The position numbers and the translations under genes were made by a program. Of a stretch of 64,000 nt of DNA, positions 25,881 to 34,506 are shown piece after piece; the stretch's first letter is position 1; every line of letters starts with the position of its first letter. Location: assembly GCA_965276785.1 (NCBI GenBank), contig OZ255629.1, forward strand, positions 2,728,001 through 2,792,000. Direction: 5' to 3'. A model generated the notes under the pieces. That model was not told the DNA's origin. It saw nothing but the letters and a program-made list of their open reading frames with translations, and did no database searches. This DNA is from LMUY01 sp965276785 (GTDB lineage Bacteria; Pseudomonadota; Alphaproteobacteria; Acetobacterales; Acetobacteraceae).

Positions 25881-27337
25881 GCCAGGCCTGGCATGCGCGC
25901 GTGGCGAGGGTCGTGCGCCCATTCTGGCCGAATGGGCTGGGCGGCCGGACGATTTTGGTGCTCTCGGCTGCGGTCGTGGTCGTCCATCTGGGCACGGTCC
26001 TGCTCTACGGCGAAGTGATGTCGGACCGGACCGGCCGGATCCTGGCCGATCGGGTCGCCGGACGCCTCTCGACGGCCGCGCGCTCCTTGGCCGACAGCGA
26101 TGTTGCCCAGCGGGACAACCGCGCGCACGCCTTGTCGGCGCCGGGTCTAGACCTGCATTGGAGCGACCATCCGACGGTCACTGCGGGGTCCGGGATAGCC
26201 GCGTTGCCTGGCTTCCAGCGACGCGTGGCGGAGCTGGCGCCCGACCTCGGCGAAGTGACGCTGCAATACGGCACGGCGGACATGAGTGCACCGGCGGTCC
26301 TGAACGGATCCGTTCGTCTACAGGACGGCAGCTTTCTCAATTTCGGTTCGACCCTCGCCGGCAAGTCAACGCCTGGGACGGCGCATACGACCCTGCTGTC
26401 CACCACGCTGATGGCGCTCGGTGTCGCCGGCGTTGCCGCCATGCTCGTGCGTGGCCTGACCCGTCCGCTGCGGCGCTTGGCGGCGGCAGCGGACGCGATC
26501 GGCCATGGGCCGGATGTCGCGGTCGCGGAAACCGGCCCACAGGAGGTGCGGCACGTCGCACGCGCCTTCAACGCAATGCAGGCGCGTCTTCTTCGCTTGG
26601 TGGACGATCGCACCGAGGCGCTTGCCGCCGTCTCCCACGACCTCCGCACACCCATCACACGGCTGCGGCTACGCGCCGGCTTCCTGGCTGACGAGGAGAT
26701 GCAGGCGTCGGTCGATGCCGACCTCGACGAGATGGAGGCCATGATCGAGGCGACGCTCGCCTATCTCCGCGGCGACTTCGAGTCGGAACCGCAGCAGGTC
26801 ACCGACTTGGCCGCGCTCCTCCTCACCCTGGTCGATCAGGTGTCCGACGCCGGGGGCGAAGCGGCCTATCAAGGTCCGAACCATGTCGCCGTCGAGCTGC
26901 ATCCATCCCTGGTCAGGCGTGCCTTCGCCAACCTGGTGAACAATGCGGTCACGTATGGCGGCAGCGCCAGCGTCACGCTGGCCGTGCTGGAAACCCATAT
27001 CCAGGTCACTGTCGAGGACAACGGGCCGGGCATCCCGGAAGCTGACCTTGAACGAGTGTTTCTGCCGTTCCAGCGGCTCGATGCATCGCGCAACCGGGGA
27101 ACGGGTGGCGTGGGGCTTGGCCTGGCCATCGCGCGACGTGGAATCGAGAACGATGGCGGACGGATTTGTCTCAGCAACCGCGAGGGAGGTGGCCTGTGCG
27201 CCCTCGTCATCTTGCCATCGACGATGCTGGCCAAGTCCGTCCCGCTTATTGAACAGGCCAGGACTTCAAAAGAGGTGCTCGCAACGAAGACTGCGCGGCA
27301 ACTCTCCCCAGGCAACACTGCCCATGCGCCAAGCTGA
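25877..27337 (+). CDS. Sensor histidine kinase
   Basis: This 486-residue inner-membrane kinase has one TM helix near residue 25-45, a periplasmic sensor region to about 165, a second TM helix and HAMP domain, the phosphorylation box LAAVSHDLRTPITRLRLR (His about 254), and an ATPase domain with N box LVNNAVTYG, the VEDNGPGIP box and GVGLGLAIARR. The C-terminal 40 residues after the catalytic domain look unusual and Ser/Thr/Lys-rich. It phosphorylates the regulator encoded just upstream. The ligand is presumably the metal exported by the 17.3-24.9 kb system; that is inferred from position. Confidence 0.93.
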   Translation: MSQAWHARVARVVRPFWPNGLGGRTILVLSAAVVVVHLGTVLLYGEVMSDRTGRILADRVAGRLSTAARSLADSDVAQRDNRAHALSAPGLDLHWSDHPTVTAGSGIAALPGFQRRVAELAPDLGEVTLQYGTADMSAPAVLNGSVRLQDGSFLNFGSTLAGKSTPGTAHTTLLSTTLMALGVAGVAAMLVRGLTRPLRRLAAAADAIGHGPDVAVAETGPQEVRHVARAFNAMQARLLRLVDDRTEALAAVSHDLRTPITRLRLRAGFLADEEMQASVDADLDEMEAMIEATLAYLRGDFESEPQQVTDLAALLLTLVDQVSDAGGEAAYQGPNHVAVELHPSLVRRAFANLVNNAVTYGGSASVTLAVLETHIQVTVEDNGPGIPEADLERVFLPFQRLDASRNRGTGGVGLGLAIARRGIENDGGRICLSNREGGGLCALVILPSTMLAKSVPLIEQARTSKEVLATKTARQLSPGNTAHAPS

Positions 27338-27380
27338 CGGACGTTGGTCCGACGCACGACCGAGTATCCCTCATCAGGTG

Positions 27381-27813
27381 ATGACGGACGGCAGGCTCAG
27401 CGGACGAGTTCTCTTGGCCGCTGTGGTCGCCGGTATCTTGCTAGTGCCGGGCACGGGCTGGGCCGCATGCGCGAGACTGCGCGGACGTAACCATCGACGT
27501 GCAGCTCATTGCCGAGCAGCGCGGGATCGAACTTGTTCGTGACTTGGACGGCTGCCTTCCGAGGTCGCGCTCAAGCATCGTCGCCACCATGCCGCAGTGC
27601 ATGGAGAGGCGCTGGCGCAGTCAGGACGAGCCTTGCAATCGGCCTTGCAGGCGATCGTGGCCGACCAGCCGCGAACCAGATGGTCTGAAAGAGCGAGTGC
27701 GAGCCTTCGTTGACGAATGGCTCGGCGATTTTCAGACCACAGCGCCGTCCCTCCAAGCGGCGGCCGACTCTCCCGCAGAACTCGATTTCCTTCGTCAAGC
27801 CTGTTCCATCTGA
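27381..27813 (+). pseudogene. Decayed secreted protein gene
   Basis: An ATG at 27381 begins a good signal peptide (GRVLLAAVVAGILLVPGTGWAA). After that the coding sense seems to move between frames: one frame gives DVTIDVQLIAEQRGIELVRD, a second gives EVALKHRRHHAAVHGEALAQ, and the first resumes with FVDEWLGDFQTTAPSLQAAAD to a stop at 27813. This suggests two or three small indels in a former secreted protein. I do not recognise the family. The 27814-28029 stretch after it shows nothing I can name. Confidence 0.4.
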
Positions 27814-28029
27814 CCCCGGCTTTATCGTGCGCTGACCTTCAAAGGGGCCAGCAGCGCATCGTGGGCGTTCAGCCAGATGCCGTGTGGCGAGCACCCCGTC
27901 TGGATTGTCCGAAAAGTCCCGTTGGTCGGATCGACGACCGCGACTGACCGCGCTTATCGGCGGCTGTCCGGACGATCACGGCGATCTTCATCGGGTCACT
28001 CGACCGGCGTTGCCTTGGACCATGCCAGC

Positions 28030-28242
28030 CTATGCTCGCGCCGATGGGGCGGACGCGACCGTGTATCCCGCCCCTCGAATGGCGTCGGCAAGCCGATCCG
28101 CGGGAAGTGCGCTATCCGTCGTGACCGAACGGGCGGCCAGGTCAACATCAACCTTGCTGCCGGGATCAATGTCGTGAACCGCTTCGGTCACGGCTCGAAC
28201 GCAATGGCCGCACGTCATGCCGTCAACCTTGAACGCCTGCAT
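28030..28242 (-). CDS. copZ: CopZ-like copper chaperone (HMA domain)
   Basis: From the ATG at 28242 this is a 70-residue single heavy-metal-associated domain. The Cu(I)-binding motif is GMTCGHC (about residues 8-14), and the ferredoxin-like fold is evident in KVDVDLAARSVTTDS and AIRGAGYTV. It should carry cytoplasmic Cu(I) to the CopA ATPase encoded in the opposite direction. A CueR box lies just upstream, so expression should rise with copper. Confidence 0.92.
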   Translation of the reverse strand: MQAFKVDGMTCGHCVRAVTEAVHDIDPGSKVDVDLAARSVTTDSALPADRLADAIRGAGYTVASAPSARA

Positions 28243-28276
28243 GATTGTCCCCCCTTGTTGGAAGTCTCTTTCCTGC

Positions 28277-28300
28277 ACCCTTCCATGCTGGGAAGGTCAA
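28277..28300 (-). promoter_or_regulatory. CueR box of the copZ promoter
   Basis: On the minus strand a -35 TTGACC (28300-28295) overlaps the dyad ACCTTCCCA...TGGAAGGGT (28297-28277), a near-perfect CueR operator within a stretched spacer. It faces copZ. Confidence 0.85.
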
Positions 28301-28315
28301 GCGCGCTTTGACCTC

Positions 28316-28337
28316 TTGACCTTACCATAGTGGGAAG
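28316..28337 (+). promoter_or_regulatory. CueR box of the copA promoter
   Basis: A -35 TTGACC (28316-28321) runs into the dyad ACCTTACCA-TAG-TGGGAAG (28319-28337), with a weak -10 about 19 bases later. It resembles CueR operators with one mismatch per arm and faces the copA-cueR operon. It lies only 15 bases from the copZ box and points the other way. Confidence 0.8.
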
Positions 28338-28371
28338 CCCATCTGTCAGACCTCGTGTGGAGTACGGCGGC

Positions 28372-30810
28372 ATGGACCAGGGCATTCTCGAACGCGGACA
28401 GCACGGATCGGCTGGGGCCCCCACCAGGCTCGATATCGGCGTTTCGGGCATGAGCTGTGCCGCGTGCGTGCGCCGGGTGGAGCGGGCGATCACCGCTGTG
28501 CTCGGCGTGGCGAGCGTATCCGTCAACTTGGCCACGGAACGCGCCTCCATCACCCTAAGCACGGGCACCACGGCCGCCGGTTTTGAGACAGGCCGCCTGA
28601 CCGACGCGCTGGCCGAAGCCGGCTACCCCGCGGCAACCGAGACGCTGGACCTGGCAATCACGGGGATGACCTGCGCCTCCTGTGCCGGTCGGGTGGAACG
28701 GGCGCTGTTGACCGTTCCAGGCGTGCAATCGGCCACGGTCAATTTGGCGACGGAGCAGGCACGGGTCGAAGTGCTGGCTGGCGTGGCAGGGCTGGGCGAG
28801 CTGGCTACCGCCGTGCGGCGAGCCGGCTACGACACTGCCGCGGTCCAGAGCAGCGGCAAGCCGGACGGCTCGGCAGAAGCCGTCCGTAGCCGGGCAGCGC
28901 GGCTGGACGGCGTGATGGCAGCATTGGCCCTCGCTTTTGCCGCTCCCCTCCTCCTGCCCATGCTGCTGATGCCTTTCGGGGTGGATGCGATGCTGCCCGG
29001 CTGGGCGCAGCTCGTGCTGGCCGCCGTGGTGCAGATCGTGTTTGGCGCTCGGTTCTATCGGGGCGCCTGGAAAGCCTTGATGGGCGGCACGGGCAACATG
29101 GACACGCTCGTCGCCCTGGGGACCAGTGCCGCGTTTGGGTTGAGCCTGTGGGAGCTGGCGGCAGGCCGCAGTGGCCACCTGTATTTCGAGGCATCGGCCG
29201 CGGTGATCGCCCTCGTGCGGTTGGGCAAGTGGCTGGAGAGGCGTGCCCGGCGGCAGGCTGGCGAGGCCATTCGCGCCCTGGAACAGTTGCGGCCGGAGCG
29301 TGCCCGCATCCGCCAGGATGGCGCCGAGCGTGACATCGCCGCTGCCGACCTGCGCGCGGGTGACCTCCTCGTGATCCGGCCCGGCGAGCGCATCGCGGCG
29401 GACGGGCTCGTGCGGGAGGGCACGGGCAGCGCCGACGAGAGCCTGCTGACGGGCGAGAGCTTGCCCGTGCCGAAGGAGCCCGGCACCCGAGTCGTTGGCG
29501 GGGCGCTGAACGGCGAAGCGCTGCTGCTGGCGGAAGTGACGGCGACCGGCGCTGAAAGCCAGCTCGCGCGCATGGTGCGGCTGGTGGAGGACGCGCAGGC
29601 CGCCAAGCCGCCGGTGCAACGACTGGTCGACCGCGTGAGCGCCGTCTTCGTGCCCGTCGTGATCGGCATCGCGGCCCTGACGTTCGTTGGCTGGTGGCTG
29701 GCCGGCAGCGGGGTGGAGGCAGCTTCGGTCAACGCCGTAGCCGTACTGGTGATCGCCTGCCCCTGCGCGCTGGGGCTAGCCACCCCGGCAGCCATCATGG
29801 TCGGTACGGGCGTCGCCGCCCGGCATGGCATCCTGATCCGCGATGCCGCGGCACTGGAACAAGCGCGGGCCATCCGCACAGTGGTGTTCGACAAGACCGG
29901 CACCCTCACCGCAGGCCGGCCGGAGCTGGTGGCACTGCACCCAGCGCCCGGTGACGACGCCAACGCCGTACTGCGCCTTACCGCAGCGTTGCAGGCGGCT
30001 AGCGAGCATCCTCTCGCCCGCGCTGTCCTGGCGCGCGCTGCCGGCCTGACTATCTCGGCCGCACAGGGCGTGCGGGCAATGCCGGGCCGAGGCTTGGAGG
30101 GCGAGGTGGAGCAACGCTGGCTCCATCTGGGCACCGCACGCCTGATGCGTGAGTCCGGCGTGGACACGGCCCCGTTGGAGCCAGAGGCGGAGCAGCTGGA
30201 GAGCGCAGGCCGCACGGTCTCTTTTCTGGCGGAGGGAAATCGACTGCTAGGCTTGCTCGCCTTCGGCGACGCCACCAAGCCGGGCGCAGCGCAGGCCATC
30301 GCAGAGCTGCGCGCCTGCGGGCTGCATGTCGTCCTGCTGACTGGCGACAACCAGGGCGCGGCAGATACAGCCGCCCGCGCGCTCGGCATCGAGGACGTGC
30401 GGGCCGGGGCGCTGCCAGCCGACAAGGCCGAGCTGATCGCCGCGCTGCGGGCACGCGGCCCGGTCGCGATGGTGGGAGACGGCGTGAACGACGCCGCCGC
30501 CCTGGCTGCCGCTGATCTAGGCCTCGCCATGGCGACCGGCACGGACGTGGCCGCGGCAGCGGCTGGCATCACCCTGATGCGCGGCGACCCGAGGCTTGTG
30601 CCTGCGGCGCTGGATATCGCGGCGCGGACCTACGGGCGCATCCGCCAGGGGCTGTTCTGGGCCTTCGCCTACAACCTGGTCGGCATCCCGCTTGCCGCGG
30701 CCGGACTGCTCAGCCCTGTCGTGGCCGGCGCCGCAATGGCGTTCTCGAGCGTGAGCGTGGTGGGCAGCGCGCTCCTGTTGCGGCGCTGGAAGCCGGGAGC
30801 GGGCGCATGA
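28372..30810 (+). CDS. copA: CopA, Cu(I)-exporting P1B-type ATPase
   Basis: From the ATG at 28372 the protein has 812 residues. Two N-terminal metal domains carry GMSCAAC (about 25) and GMTCASC (about 97). Eight membrane helices follow, with the Cu(I) transport motif IACPCALGLATP (about 462), the phosphorylation site DKTGTLTAG (about 506), the SEHPLARA nucleotide motif and GDGVNDAAAL (about 702). It pumps cytoplasmic Cu(I) to the periplasm at the cost of ATP. cueR overlaps its stop by four bases. An earlier in-frame start at 28330 overlaps the CueR box and is unlikely. Confidence 0.95.
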   Translation: MDQGILERGQHGSAGAPTRLDIGVSGMSCAACVRRVERAITAVLGVASVSVNLATERASITLSTGTTAAGFETGRLTDALAEAGYPAATETLDLAITGMTCASCAGRVERALLTVPGVQSATVNLATEQARVEVLAGVAGLGELATAVRRAGYDTAAVQSSGKPDGSAEAVRSRAARLDGVMAALALAFAAPLLLPMLLMPFGVDAMLPGWAQLVLAAVVQIVFGARFYRGAWKALMGGTGNMDTLVALGTSAAFGLSLWELAAGRSGHLYFEASAAVIALVRLGKWLERRARRQAGEAIRALEQLRPERARIRQDGAERDIAAADLRAGDLLVIRPGERIAADGLVREGTGSADESLLTGESLPVPKEPGTRVVGGALNGEALLLAEVTATGAESQLARMVRLVEDAQAAKPPVQRLVDRVSAVFVPVVIGIAALTFVGWWLAGSGVEAASVNAVAVLVIACPCALGLATPAAIMVGTGVAARHGILIRDAAALEQARAIRTVVFDKTGTLTAGRPELVALHPAPGDDANAVLRLTAALQAASEHPLARAVLARAAGLTISAAQGVRAMPGRGLEGEVEQRWLHLGTARLMRESGVDTAPLEPEAEQLESAGRTVSFLAEGNRLLGLLAFGDATKPGAAQAIAELRACGLHVVLLTGDNQGAADTAARALGIEDVRAGALPADKAELIAALRARGPVAMVGDGVNDAAALAAADLGLAMATGTDVAAAAAGITLMRGDPRLVPAALDIAARTYGRIRQGLFWAFAYNLVGIPLAAAGLLSPVVAGAAMAFSSVSVVGSALLLRRWKPGAGA

Positions 30811-31244
30811 ATATCGGCGAGGCCTCAGCGGCGTCCGGCGTGTCGGCCAAGATGATCCGCTATTACGAGAGCATCGGGCTAATCAAACCGGCAGAGCGGA
30901 ACACCGCTGGATATCGCCGATATCGCCCGGCCGACGTGCAGACCCTGCGTTTCTTAAAGCGCGCGCGCAGCCTGGGCTTCTCCGTCGTCCAGATGCGCGA
31001 ACTGCTAGCCTTGTGGCGCGACGAGAAGCGGGCGAGCGCCGACGTCAAGCGCTTGGCGCTAGCGCACATCGCCGTGCTGGAAGCCAAAGCCCGGGAGATC
31101 GCCGACGTGACCCGAGCGCTGCGCGACCTTGCCGACAGGTGTGACGGCGATCACCGTCCTGGCTGCCCCATTATCGATAACCTCGCCCAAGTCCTCCAGG
31201 GACCGGCCTCGGACGGCCCTCTACCAGGCCGGAATGCTGCCTAA
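30807..31244 (+). CDS. cueR: CueR copper-responsive MerR-family activator
   Basis: This 145-residue regulator has the MerR winged helix (IGEASAASGVSAKMIRYYES) and the CueR-type binding loop RCDGDHRPGCPIID, whose two Cys bind one Cu(I). It should activate both the copZ and copA promoters (28277-28337) and perhaps the multicopper oxidase promoter near 36370. It is the second gene of the copA operon, so the response is self-reinforcing. Confidence 0.94.
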   Translation: MNIGEASAASGVSAKMIRYYESIGLIKPAERNTAGYRRYRPADVQTLRFLKRARSLGFSVVQMRELLALWRDEKRASADVKRLALAHIAVLEAKAREIADVTRALRDLADRCDGDHRPGCPIIDNLAQVLQGPASDGPLPGRNAA

Positions 31245-31378
31245 ACCCAGGCTGCCCCGACCCCATCCCTAACCCGCAGGCATGTCACGAAACCTTCCCA
31301 CATGGCCAGGGTGTTGGACGTGCTCCGCGGCCTGTCCACCCAGATTGGGGCGCTGTCCGATTATAGAGCGAGCATCGA

Positions 31379-32093
31379 TGATTCCGGCTTGGCTGCATGA
31401 CCTCTCGGTCGCCTACCTCCTGCTGGGAGCGCTGTGTACCATCGTCATTGCCGTCGATGTCGTGCGGCACCCTCAGCACATGTGGATCATGAATGTCGTC
31501 TGGCCGGTGACGGCGCTGTTCGGGACGGTCTGGATCATCTGGCAGTATTTCGCCTACGGTCGGCTCGCGACGCCTGCAAAAATGCACATGGCGATGCAGC
31601 GGAAGCAGGAAACGCCTTTCCCGATCATGGTCGCCAACGGCGCTTTGCATTGCGGCAGTGGCTGCACGCTCGGCGACATCCTGGCCGAGTGGCTCGTTTT
31701 CGCGGTACCGGCTGTGGCAGTCGCCTTCGGCTATCAGAGCATTTTCAACGACAAGATCTTCGCCGTCTGGATCGTGGACTACATCTTCGCTTACGCCTTC
31801 GGGATTTTCTTCAGTACTTCACCATTGCCCCAATGCGTGGGTTGAGTTTCGGCAAGGGCATCATCGCCGCGATCAAGGCAGACACGCTCTCGCTGACGGC
31901 TTGGCAGATCGGCATGTACGGCTTCATGGCACTCGCCTACTTCTACTTCTTCGGAACGCTGCTTGGCGTGAAGCTGCAAGCGAACATGGCGGAGTTCTGG
32001 TTCATGATGCAGATCGCCATGGTGTTCGGCTTTGTGACCTCCTATCCCGTAAACTGGTGGCTGATCCAGTCTGGCATCAAAGAGAAAATGTAG
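31379..32093 (+). pseudogene. DUF4396 membrane protein, frameshifted
   Basis: An ATG at 31379 opens a membrane protein (SVAYLLLGALCTIVIAVDV, WQYFAYGRLATPAKMHM, NGALHCGSGCTLGDILAEW) that resembles DUF4396 proteins of metal-resistance clusters. At about 31813 the frame changes: one base appears to be missing from the run before CAGTAC, and the conserved remainder (QYFTIAPMRG, ADTLSLTAWQIGMYG, FWFMMQIAMVFGF) continues in another frame to 32093. His and Cys in LHCGSGC may bind metal. Either a true single-base deletion or a sequencing error would explain it. Confidence 0.8.
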
Positions 32094-32097
32094 GCCA

Positions 32098-32373
32098 ATG
32101 AACGCACCCTTGCCGATTCTACTCGTGCTCATGTTGGGGCTGGCTGCTTGCTCTGCCCCAGCAACGACAGACGGACAAGCAGGCATAAAAGGCTACGGGG
32201 TCGAGACCGTTGCCGGCGACGATCTAAGCGGCATGCTGGCGCGGTGCTCGCAAGCAGGACCACAGACAACCACTGGCGACCGCGGCACGTCGCTCACCGC
32301 CGAGTGCAATCAACTGCATCGAACGCTGCACAACCAGCCCGGCAACTCAGTCACGCCCGGCGAGACGCCGTAG
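32098..32373 (+). CDS. Small lipoprotein, unknown
   Basis: This 91-residue protein has a lipoprotein signal with lipobox LGLAAC (Cys about 18). The mature part (VETVAGDDLSGMLARCSQ, SLTAECNQLHRTLHNQPGN) has two further Cys and looks like small lipoproteins seen beside DUF4396 genes. It starts four bases after the DUF4396 frame ends, so the two were probably one operon. No function is known to me. Confidence 0.75.
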   Translation: MNAPLPILLVLMLGLAACSAPATTDGQAGIKGYGVETVAGDDLSGMLARCSQAGPQTTTGDRGTSLTAECNQLHRTLHNQPGNSVTPGETP

Positions 32374-32377
32374 GCTC

Positions 32378-32539
32378 CTAGTACCAGAGGCGAATGCCGA
32401 AGACGAAGCGGAGGTCGTTCACTCGGCCGCCTTGCTCGCGGGTCAAGCCCTCGGTACCGCCGAAGAAACGCTGGTAGGCCACGCCGACATAGGGCGCGAA
32501 TTTGCGGGTGAACTCGTAACGCAGCCGCAGGCCCATATC
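32378..32539 (-). pseudogene. copB: copB 3' fragment, cut off by IS481
   Basis: The minus strand encodes the C-terminal strands of CopB/PcoB, the outer-membrane copper-resistance protein: MGLRLRYEFTRKFAPYVGV, then RVNDLRFVFGIRLWY and the stop at 32378. The terminal aromatic residue suits an outer-membrane beta-barrel. It joins exactly to the 5' fragment at 33753-34506 when the IS and one CCATATC copy are removed, restoring LSDIDMGLRLRYEF. Separated from its start, it is unlikely to be translated. Confidence 0.92.
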
Positions 32540-33752
32540 TGTAGTAGCTAGAACCTGATCTGACACTCGTTTTGATTGGTGTCGGATGGGATGTATCTGT
32601 CCGACGTGTTAGGCGGCGTTGAGCATCTTGTCCCTGGCGATTGGTTTGCTGTCAACGAAGGTCTGCATGGGTGTCTTACCGTAGCACCAGCGTCCCTGGT
32701 GCGATCGCTGCTCGTTGTAGCTGGCCATCCAGGTATCGAGGTCAGTCTGCAGCTGCGCGATGTCGGCATAGATGCGCTTGCGGAAGGCCACCTGGTAGAA
32801 CTCGTTGAGCATGGTTTTGTGGAAGCGCTCGACGATGCCGTTGGTCTGCGGGCTGCGGGCCTTGGTGCGGCTGTGATCGATGTCCTCCACGGCGAGGTAG
32901 AGTTCGTATTGGTGTGCCTGCGCGGTGCCGCAAAACTCGGTGCCGCGGTCGGTTAGTACCCGACACAGCTTGATGGCGTGCTGGTCGAAGAACGGCACCA
33001 CGCGGTCGTTGAGCAGGTCGGCGGCGGTGATGGGGGTCTTGCGGTCATAGAGCTTGGCGAAGCCCACCTTGGTGTAGGTGTCGATGAAGGTCTGCTGGTA
33101 GATGCGTCCGACGCCCTTCAGGGTGCCGACATAGAAGGTGTCTTGCGCGCCGCAGTAGCCCGGGCACTCGCTTTCGAACTCGCCATAGGCTTCCTTGTCC
33201 AGCTTGGCGCGTTCGAGTGCCACCACCTGGGCTTCGGTCAGCACCAGGCCGTCCTGGGCGCTCTTGGCCTCCAGCGCTTTGAGCCGCTTTTGCATGGTCT
33301 CCAGGTCGTGGCGTTGCCAGACGCAGCGCACGCCGGCCGGCGAGACGGTCATGCCGAGCTTTCTGAGTTCGTTGGCGATGCGCACCTGCCCCAGTGCCGG
33401 CTGCTCGATGGCCAGCTCGGCGATGGCCTGCTCGGTCGCCGGCTCGACGCGGTTCTTCATCACCGGCTTGCGTTTGGTCATCTCCGCCAGCGCGACCTCG
33501 CCACCTTTGTCATAGAGCTCCTGGAAGCGGCAGAAGCTGTCGCGGCTGTAGCCCATGATCTTGCAGGCTTGGCTCACATTGCCGAGCTGCTTGCCCAGCT
33601 CCAACAGGCCGATCTTGGCCCGGATCACCTTACGTTCGGTCGTCATTGGTTCGGCTCCTCGGATGGGCTGCCGGGAAGGATGGATGCCCTCCCGGCAGCG
33701 GGTGGTCCGCACCATCCAAGCCGATTTGTCCGATCAAGTGTTAACTAATACA
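32540..33752 (-). mobile_element. IS481-type insertion sequence, copy B (complete, 1213 bp)
   Basis: This complete element is bounded by TGTA...TACA ends. The terminal inverted repeats agree at 20 of the first 26 positions. A 7-bp target duplication, CCATATC, lies at 32533-32539 and 33753-33759. The element is inserted in copB. Its first 564 bases match copy A at the window start in reverse orientation, so the two copies enclose 32 kb as inverted repeats with their transposase-3' ends facing inward. Confidence 0.95.
32609..33646 (-). CDS. IS481-type transposase
   Basis: From the ATG at 33646 the product has 345 residues. The N-terminal helix-turn-helix region (LGNVSQACKIMGYSRDSFCRF) and a second HTH-like segment (GQVRIANELRKLGMTVSPAGV) bind the IS ends. 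The rve catalytic core has Asp in DTFYVGTLKG, Asp in VLTDRGTEF and Glu in NGIVERFHK. The frame is intact, so the element may be active. A longer in-frame start at 33715 would extend almost to the end of the element and is less likely. Confidence 0.92.
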   Translation of the reverse strand: MTTERKVIRAKIGLLELGKQLGNVSQACKIMGYSRDSFCRFQELYDKGGEVALAEMTKRKPVMKNRVEPATEQAIAELAIEQPALGQVRIANELRKLGMTVSPAGVRCVWQRHDLETMQKRLKALEAKSAQDGLVLTEAQVVALERAKLDKEAYGEFESECPGYCGAQDTFYVGTLKGVGRIYQQTFIDTYTKVGFAKLYDRKTPITAADLLNDRVVPFFDQHAIKLCRVLTDRGTEFCGTAQAHQYELYLAVEDIDHSRTKARSPQTNGIVERFHKTMLNEFYQVAFRKRIYADIAQLQTDLDTWMASYNEQRSHQGRWCYGKTPMQTFVDSKPIARDKMLNAA

Positions 33753-34506
33753 CCATATCGATGTCCGAAAGCCCGGCGCAGACGCCGCGGCCACGGTCCT
33801 GCTTGGTGTACCAGTTGGTCTCAATCTGCGGCTGCAAGACCAGCTTCTGCGTCACGTACAGATCGTAGTTGGCATTCGTGCGCAAGGCATAGTGGCCGTT
33901 GTCGCTCGCATAGACGGTCGCCTGGACGTTCCAGAAGTCCAAAGCCAAGCCCTCGATGCCGAGCGCCGCCCAGGTCCGGCCCGGGCCGCTGTCGAGGTCG
34001 TAGCGGATGCCGGCCTGCACGTCGAAATAGCGACTGATCGGCCTGTCGTACAGCGCCTCCTGGTCGCCGTCTGACACCTTGCCGTTGTTGTCGGCATTGT
34101 AGCGGCCTTCCGACTTCAGCCAGATGCGGTTGTAGTCGTCGCCCGCCCACGCCTCGCCGTCCCAGCGGAGATAGCTGCCGTCGCCGACCCGTCCCTCAAA
34201 CTGGTTGAGCACGCCGTGAAAGTAGATGCGGTTGTCGTCGATCGGGCTCCCATAGGGCGCCGCCCCATTCAGGGTGCTGGATGACAGCCCGGTTCCGCCG
34301 ACCGGCGCATAGGCAGGGACGCCGAAGTCCAGGACCGAGTTGTCTGGGATCGATTTGGGGTAAAGCGACGTTCCGCTGTCCGAAGCGCCGGGTGACAGCC
34401 CGGTGCGGACCGCCTGTGCGCCGGCCGGCGTGGCGGCCAAGCCGAGCAGCACAGCGGCGCTCCCGGCGAGCCGGCTGACAACGAGTCGGCCGAGGGCAAG
34501 CGTCAT
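33753..34506 (-). pseudogene. copB: copB 5' fragment, interrupted by IS481
   Basis: The fragment starts at the ATG at 34506, overlapping the multicopper oxidase stop by four bases. It encodes the signal peptide (SAAVLLGLAATPAGA) and most of the CopB/PcoB barrel: YFHGVLNQFEGRVGDG, WDGEAWAGDDYNRIWLKSEG, YDRPISRYFDVQAGIRYD, up to LSDIDM. The remaining C-terminus lies at 32378-32539 beyond the IS. The read-through product gains only a few IS-encoded residues (VY, stop at 33745). CopB works with the CopA oxidase in periplasmic and outer-membrane copper resistance, and losing the final strands should stop barrel closure. Confidence 0.93.

Noticed and set aside
32540..33752. CTAG near the IS481 ends as target duplication, as known for IS481 of Bordetella
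   Set aside because: CTAG-like bases lie inside the element on one side only. The exact repeat CCATATC on both sides, with rejoining of the copB frame, gives a better and self-consistent boundary.
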